A stretch of DNA of 63,502 nucleotides, from positions 1 through 63,502 of the forward strand of contig CAZJBM010000014.1 of NCBI GenBank assembly GCA_964544595.1. The letters run 5' to 3'. This stretch comes from JAGBWK01 sp964544595. Lineage in GTDB: Bacteria; Bacteroidota; Bacteroidia; Bacteroidales; Muribaculaceae. The position numbers and the translations under genes are program-made. Under the pieces are notes generated by a model, which saw only the letters and a program-made list of their open reading frames with translations, was not told the DNA's origin and made no database searches. Positions within the stretch are counted from its first letter, which is position 1. Each line of letters starts with the position of its first letter. This document shows positions 7,323-15,775 of the stretch, piece after piece.

Positions 7323-9410
7323 ATGGGAAACGAGAGACTGATATTGCCGATATTTATCCTTATTTTACTTTACGGTAGTTGCAATAATAGCATTGCAGCG
7401 GTCGAAACTTCGGCCAACGACACCATTAAGCTCAACGAGCTTTCGGTCGAGGCTAAGTCCACAAATATCTCCGCCGGAAAAATTTCGATTATCCCAACAC
7501 CCACTGCGAAAAAGCTCGCTAAAGATATTAACTCGCTCATCGAACTCACTCACACGGGACTTTTCACAATTGTCGACGGACAAGTGACAGTCAACGGCCA
7601 ACCTGTCACTATCGCCATAAATGGTGAAATTGCCGACCAAATCGATCAACAGACCTTTTGGGCCAAAAATGTGTTGAGACTCGAATACCTTCAAGACTCC
7701 GATGACTTGACTTTTTTAGGCAAAAACCGAGTCCTCAATATCGTAATGAAAGAATATTCGGTAGGTGGCCTTACCCGCCTTAACGCCGACCAGGAAATAC
7801 CTAATAGCGGCGATTACGACGTGTCTTCAAAGCTCGTGCTTAAGCCGTTCACCATCAATGCTTTTTCGCGCTATTCCTATAAATACGACACGACCAGTGG
7901 GATATCCATGTCTGAAGATTACCGCGATGTGTGGTTCGATGGGCAACAATTCTCTCAGATTCTGCAAAATGAGTCGATTTCCTCCCGTGGCCGAACATCT
8001 GACTATTCCTGTGGATTCAATATCCGACAAAAAAGCAAAAAGTTCAATTCAACCCATTCGGCATTGTTTTTCACATCACGTAACCGAGCCGAAGAGCATG
8101 GAGTCACCTCGTTCAGCCCTGAGGTATTGAACGGAGCTTATCAACACACCACCAATCACCCTCGAAACACCGGGTTTATTATCAAAGGTGATTATCGATA
8201 TAACTCCAACGATAAATTCGCCCTTTCAGCCGAATGGAACGTTTCAAATAGCTTCAACAATGGCAATCGGCTATATGAGCTTACAGATTATTCGGCCATC
8301 GTTACCGACGTTAAAGAACGCGTGTTTGGAGCCTTCCTGAAATTGACGGCAGGCTATCAACTACGCGACAATATGTTTTTTACCTTCAATGTGTCAGAAA
8401 GGTACTCAAAATTCAAAGCCAACTACTCGGGGAGCACCCTCTCCTACCAACTTCAAGAGCATTATATCACCGATTTGAACCTCCCTGTAAGTTGGCATCC
8501 CCTCCCTGATCTCTATCTGCGCATCCAACCCTCCGTTTCGATCCAGAGGAAAGAGATCAATAAAGCGTATCATAGCACCGACATCTTGCCTGCGGCAAGC
8601 TTGGGGGCTTCATACACCATAAATGACAACAGCACAATCTATGCCGGAGTGTATTACAATTTGACCAACCCCTCTGCTAATTCTTTGAACGACCTGATTC
8701 TGCAGCAAGACGCATTAAAATGGCTGAAGGGCAACCCTTCGTTAAAACCAAGCCAATATTACTCTTTCGACATCAACTATTTCTATGCTCCCTTCAACTG
8801 GATTAACTTTAATCTTTCGGCGGGTGCATCCGTTACTACCAATAAATCTGTCGTATCATACAATCAAGTAGACAGGGAGCATAACGGCATTATAGGTGAA
8901 TACATCAACGGACTGACCACACAGCACTACTTCACTCAGCTAACCACCTCAATCAGTATGCTGAACAAACGATTGGATTTAACACCGATAATAATGGTTT
9001 CATACGATAGAGTGCGCAAAATCAACGATGCGTTCTTCGTTCGTCCTCAGTTATACGCCTCCTACCTAATCAAGGACATGAGGATATATGCCTCCTGCGC
9101 CGCCCCCGAGAAAGTCTTACTCAATGCGGGAAACGAAAAACTGCATACATATTGGCAGTACGGCCTTGGCATCGATTTCGCTCTCGGCGACTTAATATTC
9201 TCCGCTGAGCTTAACAACATTTTCAACCGTCACAATATATCGAGGCGTTATTATCGCTCACCGCATTACAACTTCGATAAGCGCGTGATAGAGCGTGGCC
9301 GATACGCGGCCATTTCTGTCACTTATACTTTTGACTACGGCAAGAAAATGGACCGAAGCATCAACATCGACACCTCCATCGATCAAAAGACTTCAATACT
9401 ATCAAAATAA
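7323..9410 (+). CDS. TonB-receptor-like outer-membrane beta-barrel protein
   Basis: 695 residues. A hydrophobic N-terminal signal (GNERLILPIFILILLYGSC) is followed by a short plug-like region (about 30-150: NDTIKLNELSVEAKS, VTVNGQPVTIAINGE, VLRLEYLQD, VLNIVMKEYSVGG) and then a long barrel of repeated amphipathic aromatic strands, ending in AAISVTYTFDYGKK. This is the layout of the Bacteroidetes outer-membrane barrel group related to TonB-dependent receptors. The substrate is unknown. It is monocistronic, lacks a SusD partner, and appears somewhat more AT-rich than its neighbours. The next transcription unit is the B12 operon, but a separate promoter and riboswitch make co-regulation unlikely. 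Confidence 0.78.
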   Translation: MGNERLILPIFILILLYGSCNNSIAAVETSANDTIKLNELSVEAKSTNISAGKISIIPTPTAKKLAKDINSLIELTHTGLFTIVDGQVTVNGQPVTIAINGEIADQIDQQTFWAKNVLRLEYLQDSDDLTFLGKNRVLNIVMKEYSVGGLTRLNADQEIPNSGDYDVSSKLVLKPFTINAFSRYSYKYDTTSGISMSEDYRDVWFDGQQFSQILQNESISSRGRTSDYSCGFNIRQKSKKFNSTHSALFFTSRNRAEEHGVTSFSPEVLNGAYQHTTNHPRNTGFIIKGDYRYNSNDKFALSAEWNVSNSFNNGNRLYELTDYSAIVTDVKERVFGAFLKLTAGYQLRDNMFFTFNVSERYSKFKANYSGSTLSYQLQEHYITDLNLPVSWHPLPDLYLRIQPSVSIQRKEINKAYHSTDILPAASLGASYTINDNSTIYAGVYYNLTNPSANSLNDLILQQDALKWLKGNPSLKPSQYYSFDINYFYAPFNWINFNLSAGASVTTNKSVVSYNQVDREHNGIIGEYINGLTTQHYFTQLTTSISMLNKRLDLTPIIMVSYDRVRKINDAFFVRPQLYASYLIKDMRIYASCAAPEKVLLNAGNEKLHTYWQYGLGIDFALGDLIFSAELNNIFNRHNISRRYYRSPHYNFDKRVIERGRYAAISVTYTFDYGKKMDRSINIDTSIDQKTSILSK

Positions 9411-9439
9411 CCCCTGTTGTGAATCCCCGCGAATTTTTA

Positions 9440-9471
9440 TTTGGGAGATTGGTGGAGAATGACTATCTTCG
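9440..9471 (+). promoter_or_regulatory. Promoter of the B12 operon
   Basis: TTTG at 9440-9443 and TATCTTCG at 9464-9471 are separated by 20 bp, an almost ideal Bacteroidetes promoter. Transcription should begin near 9477, just before the riboswitch. Confidence 0.75.
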
Positions 9472-9482
9472 CGGGTGGAAAC

Positions 9483-9672
9483 GGTGCCTTAGCGCGACGC
9501 GTCGCGCTGTTGAGGCTTAATAGGGAATCGGGTGAAAATCCCGAACAGTCCCGCTGCTGTGAGTTTCATTTTTACAGTCGGTTTTCCCTTTCACAAAGTC
9601 ACTGGTCACGATGCCGACCGGGAAGGCTTGGGAATTCATCTAATCGACGAAACGAGTCAGAAGACCTGCCGA
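9483..9672 (+). promoter_or_regulatory. Cobalamin (B12) riboswitch
   Basis: The element has the expected order of conserved blocks: GGTGCC at the 5' end, TTAATAGGGAATCGGGTGAA followed by AATCCCGAACAGTCCCGC and TGCTGTGA (the B12 box region), then AAGGC, and a 3' closing part GAGTCAGAAGACCTGCC. The GGGAATC/GGGTGAAAATCCC paired segments are intact. It lies directly downstream of a promoter and upstream of btuG, so it should turn the B12 uptake operon off when cobalamin is plentiful. Confidence 0.96.
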
Positions 9673-9838
9673 ATTATTTCCGCAACTGCCATCAATTCCC
9701 GCGAGGACGGGGAGGCGGTGAAAGGGATAACGGACCCAGGCAATTCAGGCTCACGCCGTTTAGTCGCAAGGCATCACACAATTTAGCGCAGCCGCACTCC
9801 GTCAATTTCGATCAACCGCTTCTTTCCGCAAAAAAATA
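9673..9838 (+). other. Linker between riboswitch aptamer and terminator hairpin
   Basis: About 165 nt of transcribed leader with no gene. It would have to contain the switching sequences linking the aptamer to the hairpin at 9840-9892; I could not identify an unambiguous antiterminator by eye. Confidence 0.4.
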
Positions 9839-9839
9839 T

Positions 9840-9892
9840 CGCTGATGCGATGGCTATATGTCTAATAGCTTTCGCGTCAGCGCTTGTTTTTT
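9840..9892 (+). terminator. Terminator-like hairpin at the B12 operon start codon
   Basis: CGCTGATGCGATGGCTAT at 9840-9857 pairs with ATAGCTTTCGCGTCAGCG at 9865-9882 (18 pairs, one mismatch, two G-T), followed by CTTGTTTTTTA; the btuG ATG at 9893 starts immediately after. It has the form of an intrinsic terminator and is probably the expression platform of the riboswitch, acting on transcription or by burying the translation start. Confidence 0.72.
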
Positions 9893-11041
9893 ATGCCTAA
9901 ATTAGTAAGTTTTTTTCTTTGTTTGTCATGTCTGGCGGTCGCCACGGGCTGTCGCGACGACGAGCTCGTGGTGCCGACAGAATATGATATTATCAACGAT
10001 ATTCTCCCCGACCGCGCCGTGAGAGGGTTTTACCTCGTCAACGAGGGCAACATGGGGTCAAACAAATGTTCGCTCGACTACTACGACTACCGCACGGGGC
10101 TCTATGCCCGCAATTTCTATGCAGAGCGCAACCCCCACGTCGTCAAGGAGCTTGGCGACGTGGGCAACGACATCGGCATCTACGGCTCGAAGCTGTATGT
10201 GGTCGTCAACTGCTCCCACAAGGTTGAAGTGATGGACTCCCGCTCAGGCATACGGCTCGGGCAGGTGGATATTCCCAACTGCCGCTACATAAGATTTTAC
10301 CGCGGCAAGGCCTACGTCAGCTCCTACGTAGGGCCCGTGCTGATCGACCCCTCGGCGCCCAAAGGGGCCGTCTACGAAATCGACACCCTCTCGCTCAACG
10401 TAACCCGCAAAGTGACGGTCGGCTATCAGCCCGAGGAGATGGAGATAGTCAGCGACTACATGTATGTGGCCAACTCGGGCGGTTACCGCGTGCCTAATTA
10501 CGACAACACGGTTTCGGTCATTCAAATGATTGATTTCAAGCAGGTGCAGCAAATTCCTGTCGGCATCAATCTCCACCGCGTGAAGAAAGACCGCTACAAC
10601 AAGCTATGGGTGACGTCGCGAGGCGACTACATGAGCCGGCCGTCGCGCCTCTATGTATTGGACAAGCGCCCCGGCTACAACCAGATGATTGTGACCGACA
10701 CCATACCCTTGGCCTGCTCCGACATGGCGATAAGCGGCGACTCGCTCTATTATTACGCCACCGAGTGGAACAATTTCACCCAATCCAACGCAATCTCTTA
10801 CGGAATCATCGACATTAAAACGAAGCGCCGCGTTAGCAACTGCTTCATAACCGACGGCACCGAGAAGGACATAACGATACCTTACGGCATAGCCATTAAC
10901 CCCGACAACGGCGACATACTTATAACCGACGCGAAAAACTACGTGTCGTCGGGCACTCTCCATTGCTACGACCGCCGCGGAAAGAAGAAATGGAGCGTAC
11001 GCGCAGGCGATATTCCGGCCCACATTGTATTCCTGAAATGA
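9893..11041 (+). CDS. btuG: BtuG-type surface B12-binding propeller lipoprotein
   Basis: The ATG at 9893 gives 382 residues; a TTG at 9884 lies in the terminator tail and is less likely. A lipoprotein signal ends LAVATGC with the lipidated Cys at position 20. The mature part is a YncE-like beta-propeller with repeated blade strands (GSKLYVVVNCSHKVEVMDSRSG, GKAYVSSYVGPVLIDP, SDYMYVANSGGY, DNTVSVIQMIDFKQVQQIPVG). In Bacteroides, BtuG proteins of this fold sit on the outer face of BtuB and capture cobalamin with very high affinity. The B12 riboswitch immediately upstream and btuB in the same operon support this strongly. The downstream gene overlaps its stop codon, so translation is probably coupled. 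Confidence 0.88.
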   Translation: MPKLVSFFLCLSCLAVATGCRDDELVVPTEYDIINDILPDRAVRGFYLVNEGNMGSNKCSLDYYDYRTGLYARNFYAERNPHVVKELGDVGNDIGIYGSKLYVVVNCSHKVEVMDSRSGIRLGQVDIPNCRYIRFYRGKAYVSSYVGPVLIDPSAPKGAVYEIDTLSLNVTRKVTVGYQPEEMEIVSDYMYVANSGGYRVPNYDNTVSVIQMIDFKQVQQIPVGINLHRVKKDRYNKLWVTSRGDYMSRPSRLYVLDKRPGYNQMIVTDTIPLACSDMAISGDSLYYYATEWNNFTQSNAISYGIIDIKTKRRVSNCFITDGTEKDITIPYGIAINPDNGDILITDAKNYVSSGTLHCYDRRGKKKWSVRAGDIPAHIVFLK

Positions 11042-12246
11042 TGAAAAGAAAAAACTCGATATTAAATCTGCTTTCCGCCCTGATTTTGACGGCGGGAATA
11101 TTCTCCGGCTGCAACTCGGCCGACGCTCCGCCTATGGTCAATCTCGGCATTGACGACCAATACTACATCCCGCGGATGACGAAGCTGCTGCTACAGCCTG
11201 CCCTTACCGGGAAGGAATATCGCTGGAAAGTCAACGGCGAGGTTGTCTCGGTCGATAAAGATATGATTTTCATATCTCAAACCGAAGGCGAATATAATCT
11301 GTCGCTCGACATTGTCGACCCTGAGACCCCTTTCCACCATGATTTCCGAGTGAAGGTAATCGAGGAGGAAATCGCGTATTCGCCCTACATAGCCAGGGTG
11401 CTCGAATACAAGCCCGCCCCGGGCCAATTCATCAACGAGATGCCGCAATACGAGCCGGGCGACACCGAGGCCGACATCTTAAGAAAAGCCGAAGACAACA
11501 TATCGGGCACCAACGACATAATGATCTCGCTCGGCGGCTACGGCGGCTACGTGACCTTCGCTTTCGACCACACGGTTATCAACGTGGAGGGGGAGGCCGA
11601 TTTCAGGATATGGGGCAACTGCTTCTACGAGGCCGCTAACCCCGACGCGAAGGGGGGCTCAGCCGAGCCGGGCATAGTGATGGTGAGCTACGACACAAAC
11701 TGCAACGGCCTGCCCGACGACCCCTGGTATGAGCTGAGAGGGAGCGACTACGACAATCCGCTGACCAAGCACATCTACTCCATAACTTATCGTCGCCCCG
11801 ACCCCGACCACACCCCCGTGCCCGACGATATGGGATTCATCAACGACCTCCGTTACATCCCATGGACCGACTCTGAGGGCGCAAGCGGCTTCCTCGCCAA
11901 GAACATATTTCACAAGCAAAGCTACTGGCCTCTGTGGAGCGACTGCGACGAAATATCATTCACCGGCACCTGCCTGCCTCGTAACGGATTTGACTTGTCG
12001 GGGTTGGGTACATACTTCGTGCTATACTCATTTGACTGGGGCTACGTCGACAACCACCCCAACGACTACCCAGAGCTTAATTCTTTTGACATATCTGACG
12101 CCGTCGACCAGTTCGGGCTTCCTGTATCGCTCCCGGGTGCCGACTTCATTCGAGTCTACACCGGTATTAACCAGTATTGCGGATGGCTTGGCGAAACCTC
12201 GACCGAGCTGTCGCGCGCTCAAGACCTCCACATATCGCTGTATTAA
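11041..12246 (+). CDS. Surface lipoprotein of the B12 locus with PKD-like N-terminal region
   Basis: The start is one of the two ATGs at 11038 and 11041, overlapping the btuG stop codon. About 401 residues. The signal peptide ends GIFSGC (lipidated Cys near residue 24). Residues about 35-110 look like a PKD/Ig-like domain (YRWKVNGEVVSVDKDMIF, GEYNLSLDIVD). The larger C-terminal part is beta-rich with many Gly, Asp and aromatic residues (SLGGYGGYVTFAFDHTV, WGNCFYEAANPDA, DPWYELRGSDYDNP). Its place between btuG and btuB suggests an accessory surface protein that binds or hands over cobalamin. A relationship to the BtuH class of B12-binding lipoproteins is possible, but I cannot show it from sequence alone. 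Confidence 0.75.
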   Translation: MKRKNSILNLLSALILTAGIFSGCNSADAPPMVNLGIDDQYYIPRMTKLLLQPALTGKEYRWKVNGEVVSVDKDMIFISQTEGEYNLSLDIVDPETPFHHDFRVKVIEEEIAYSPYIARVLEYKPAPGQFINEMPQYEPGDTEADILRKAEDNISGTNDIMISLGGYGGYVTFAFDHTVINVEGEADFRIWGNCFYEAANPDAKGGSAEPGIVMVSYDTNCNGLPDDPWYELRGSDYDNPLTKHIYSITYRRPDPDHTPVPDDMGFINDLRYIPWTDSEGASGFLAKNIFHKQSYWPLWSDCDEISFTGTCLPRNGFDLSGLGTYFVLYSFDWGYVDNHPNDYPELNSFDISDAVDQFGLPVSLPGADFIRVYTGINQYCGWLGETSTELSRAQDLHISLY

Positions 12247-12277
12247 TCAATCCAACAAACACCAATATTAATAACTT

Positions 12278-15200
12278 ATGAGACAAATTATCACAATTGC
12301 AGTCGCCGCCGCGCTTTCACTCAGCGCATCGGCAGAGAAGCTGATCCAGGGCCATCCCTATCAGCCGAGGCAAACCATGTCGGCCAAGTCAACGGGCATA
12401 AAGCCGCTCTTTGACATCCCCGACACAGGCACCCAACTACCCTACGACGGTGAATTCACCTTCGACATGATCGAGAACTGGTCGGGCGAGGGGCAAAACC
12501 GCGCCGCTCTCGTCATTCAATGGAACATGGACAACGGCGACGGCACCTACCGCGACCCCGCGGCTCTGGTGTTCGGCTACCGATGGGACGGCGAGGCTAC
12601 TGGCTTCGACATGGTCCAGACAATCGTGAAAAACAATCCGCAACTCTACGCCTTGGTGCAGCGCACCAACGTAGGCTGCGACATATCGCCCATAGCCCCC
12701 GACGGCTATACGCTCGACGGCATTGGTTGGGACGACAACGAAGACGGAAACGTCGGCTTCTACGACTCGGCCAACAACGAGTCTTATTATCCCGAAGGGG
12801 GATTGATGTTCCACCCCCGCGGAGGCAGCGGCATCGACGGCTCGTATCCCGACTATGACTACGACAACTGGAAATCGATGGATGAGACCGACGTGTGGCA
12901 GGCGGGCTGGTATATCGGCTATTGGTCGTACTGGGTAAAAGACTCCGAGGCCGACCAATTCGGCTACTCAGGCTGGGGCATGGCATGCCGCCAACTTCAC
13001 GACGGCTCGTGGGATGGCTGGAACTACTGCCCCGACATGATGCCGATAGCCTGGCGCGAGTTCATGCCCGCCCCCGCTTTGATACCCGATGGGGTCCAAT
13101 CGGAGTTTTCCGCCGACGGCATTTCTTACCGCATAAAGAACTACAACAACTCTACCGTGTCGGTAATCGCCCCTCTCGACGGAAGCTCATACTCGGCAGC
13201 CGGGGGCAGCCTTACCATTCCTTCAAAGGTATCGAATCAGGGCCGCGAATATACTGTTGTGGCTTTAGGCAACGAATCGTTTGCGGGCGCCGAGATCCCG
13301 ACGGTTTCTATCCCCTCAACCGTCACCTCTATCGGCAAATACGCCTTCGCCGGGAGCGCTATCGAGTCGATAGAATTACCGCAATCTGTAATAGAAATCC
13401 AAGAAGGGGCGTTTATGGGTTGCTCATATCTGACCGAAGTGAATATCCCCGCGAATCTCCCTTCGCTTTCCGACAACGTTTTCGCCTACTCAGGCATCGC
13501 GGGCAACGTGGCCATTCCCGAGACGGTGCTCTCTATCGGCTCGGGTGCGTTTGAAGGATGCGCCGCCCTGACAGGCGTAGAGATTCCGAAAACCGCGCGC
13601 TCGATCATGAACCGCGCCTTTGCCGGTTGCGGCTCGCTCTCTACGGTGAAAGTGTTCAACACCGAGCCTATCGCGTTAGAGCCTGAGGTTTTCGCCGACA
13701 TAGATTTCTCTAAGGCCGTTCTCCTTTGCCCCAAAGGGTATGCCGATACCTACAAAGAGGCCGACGTATGGAGCCAGTTCTCTCTCTTCGACTCGTTTTT
13801 GCTCGATGTGGCTAAAGGCGACCGCTTCATTTTCGAGAAAATGCCTTACGAAATCATCGGTTACGACAACTACAACCTGACCGTCCGCGCGAAATACCAC
13901 CACTTCGACGGCAACCACCGCGACACAGCCGTTGAAATGGCCAACCGCAAATTCGCTGGCGATGTGGTCGTTCCTGCCGAAGTGACATATATGGATCAGA
14001 AATTTAAAGTCGTGGAGGTAAGCGACTCAGCCTTCTTCAGGGCGAAGAATCTTACATCGGTCACTATCGCCGAGGGCATCAAGGTGTCTACCTCTCATCT
14101 CTTCGACGGCTGCGAAAAGCTTAAGAAAGTCTCGTTATCATCCCTTATCTCCAATATTGGCGACTACTGCTTCAACAGCTGCGCCAATCTTGAAGCATTT
14201 GAGATACCTGAGGGTGTTACCTCGCTCGGCAAATACGCCTTCGCCTACTGCTCCAAAATAAAAAGTTTCAAAGTGCCCGACTCCGTGACTTCGCTCGGAG
14301 AGCGCGTTTTCTTCCAGTGCAGCGGTGCCGAGAGCATCCTGCTCCCCGCCTCCGTCACCGAGATTCCTAACAATGCATTCGCTTATTGCTCCAACCTGAA
14401 ATCTATGCATCTCAGCGACAACGTTACCTCGTTGGGCTCTACCGTATTCCAGCAATGCGTTAAACTCGCCGACGTGACCCTCCCCTCTCGCCTTTCCGAA
14501 ATCCCCGCTTCGACCTTCAGCTATTGCAAGGCTCTCGCCGAGATTGAAATTCCGGCGTCGGTAACAGTCATCAATAATTCGGCCTTTGAAAACTGCTCGG
14601 CTCTCAATCTTAAAATACCCGCTCAGGTCACTAAAATCGGCTCTCGCGCTTTCGCAAGCTCAGGATTGACTGAGGTCGTTATTCCCGAAGGGGTTAAGAC
14701 TATCGAGACCTCGACATTCTCTGGATGCGCTCATCTTACTTCGGTAAAACTCCACGACGGCATCACTTCGATCGGAAGCTCCGCTTTCGCCAACTGCGCG
14801 AGCCTAAGCGCCATCAATCTGCCTGCCAACCTGTCGACTCTCAGCGACCAGGTATTTAAGGGGTGCGCGGCTCTGACGGCAATCCAACTCCCCGAAAGGC
14901 TTACCTCTATCGGCACATCCACTTTTGAAGGCGCGGGGCTTACCTCTATCGCTCTTCCCGAGTCGATGACATCTCTCGGAGGAAACTGCTTTAACGCCAC
15001 CAAAATATCCGCGCTTGAAATCCCCGCCCGCGTTACCAAGTTGGGGGCCAATATATTCTTCAAGTCGCAGGTCGAAGAGGTGCATATCTGCGACCCAGCG
15101 AAGATCAGCTCTATCATGTCGCTCACATTCCATACCACCGGCACATCGACTAAGGACTATAAATACGCCAAGCTCATCGTTCCGATCGGCTCTTCGGCCA

Positions 15201-15775
15201 CATTGCTCTCGAAAACGTATTGGAAAAACTCTGAAATCGTAGAGCCCATCGTTGCAGGCGTGACCTTCCCCGAATTCAATGCATCGTATGAAAATCGCCG
15301 CGTCGCCCTCTCCGCCACCTCGGCGCGCGAATTTGACAGCGAGCTTCCCTCCCGTTTCCGTCAAGCCTGCGACCTCATCGCCGATGCCAATACCCTCTAC
15401 TCGATTCGTTATGCCCCGGTGGCGGCCGAGCCTAATATCGCGCGCTCGATCGACACTACCGCGTGGACTGAGATAGCGGCTGAGAAGGATCTGGATGGCA
15501 ACATCGCCGCCACCGTCGACAATCTTCACGCCGGAGCGCATCAATTTGCGGTAGTGGCCAAACACGCTGGTAATGAATACGTATCTGAGCCTATTACGGT
15601 CGATGTGCTTACGGCGATTGACTCGGTCTGCGATGATGCGGCGACCGTTTCCGCAGTCATCTACGACCTCAACGGTCGATTGATGCCCACAGCTTCTGCT
15701 CTCCCCGCTGGAGTCTATATCAAAGTTGAGCAAACTGCTACCCAAACAAAAATCACGAAAATCACCGTAAAATGA
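12278..15775 (+). CDS. Large secreted BspA-type leucine-rich-repeat protein in the B12 operon
   Basis: 1165 residues with a classical signal peptide (MRQIITIAVAAALSLSASA). Residues about 45-265 form a distinct tryptophan- and aspartate-rich domain (FDMIENWSGEGQNRAALVIQ, DGIGWDDNEDGNVGFYDS, GWNYCPDMMPIAWREFMP). From about 290 to 1000 there are many LRR_5/BspA-type repeats (e.g. LTSVKLHDGITSIGSSAFAN). The end (VIYDLNGRLMPTASALPAGVYI) resembles a Bacteroidetes sorting tail. LRR_5 proteins usually mediate binding at the cell surface. It lies inside the riboswitch-controlled operon and its stop overlaps the next start by 4 bp (ATGA), so it is very probably part of B12 uptake. The N-terminal domain may be the cobalamin-binding part; this is inference. 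Confidence 0.8.
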   Translation: MRQIITIAVAAALSLSASAEKLIQGHPYQPRQTMSAKSTGIKPLFDIPDTGTQLPYDGEFTFDMIENWSGEGQNRAALVIQWNMDNGDGTYRDPAALVFGYRWDGEATGFDMVQTIVKNNPQLYALVQRTNVGCDISPIAPDGYTLDGIGWDDNEDGNVGFYDSANNESYYPEGGLMFHPRGGSGIDGSYPDYDYDNWKSMDETDVWQAGWYIGYWSYWVKDSEADQFGYSGWGMACRQLHDGSWDGWNYCPDMMPIAWREFMPAPALIPDGVQSEFSADGISYRIKNYNNSTVSVIAPLDGSSYSAAGGSLTIPSKVSNQGREYTVVALGNESFAGAEIPTVSIPSTVTSIGKYAFAGSAIESIELPQSVIEIQEGAFMGCSYLTEVNIPANLPSLSDNVFAYSGIAGNVAIPETVLSIGSGAFEGCAALTGVEIPKTARSIMNRAFAGCGSLSTVKVFNTEPIALEPEVFADIDFSKAVLLCPKGYADTYKEADVWSQFSLFDSFLLDVAKGDRFIFEKMPYEIIGYDNYNLTVRAKYHHFDGNHRDTAVEMANRKFAGDVVVPAEVTYMDQKFKVVEVSDSAFFRAKNLTSVTIAEGIKVSTSHLFDGCEKLKKVSLSSLISNIGDYCFNSCANLEAFEIPEGVTSLGKYAFAYCSKIKSFKVPDSVTSLGERVFFQCSGAESILLPASVTEIPNNAFAYCSNLKSMHLSDNVTSLGSTVFQQCVKLADVTLPSRLSEIPASTFSYCKALAEIEIPASVTVINNSAFENCSALNLKIPAQVTKIGSRAFASSGLTEVVIPEGVKTIETSTFSGCAHLTSVKLHDGITSIGSSAFANCASLSAINLPANLSTLSDQVFKGCAALTAIQLPERLTSIGTSTFEGAGLTSIALPESMTSLGGNCFNATKISALEIPARVTKLGANIFFKSQVEEVHICDPAKISSIMSLTFHTTGTSTKDYKYAKLIVPIGSSATLLSKTYWKNSEIVEPIVAGVTFPEFNASYENRRVALSATSAREFDSELPSRFRQACDLIADANTLYSIRYAPVAAEPNIARSIDTTAWTEIAAEKDLDGNIAATVDNLHAGAHQFAVVAKHAGNEYVSEPITVDVLTAIDSVCDDAATVSAVIYDLNGRLMPTASALPAGVYIKVEQTATQTKITKITVK

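Noticed and set aside
9441..9845. Frames running through the B12 leader
   Set aside because: They cross the highly conserved riboswitch and have no protein-like features.
14804..15745. 313-codon minus-strand frame opposite the LRR gene
   Set aside because: Mirror of a repeat-rich coding region; no domain or signal.
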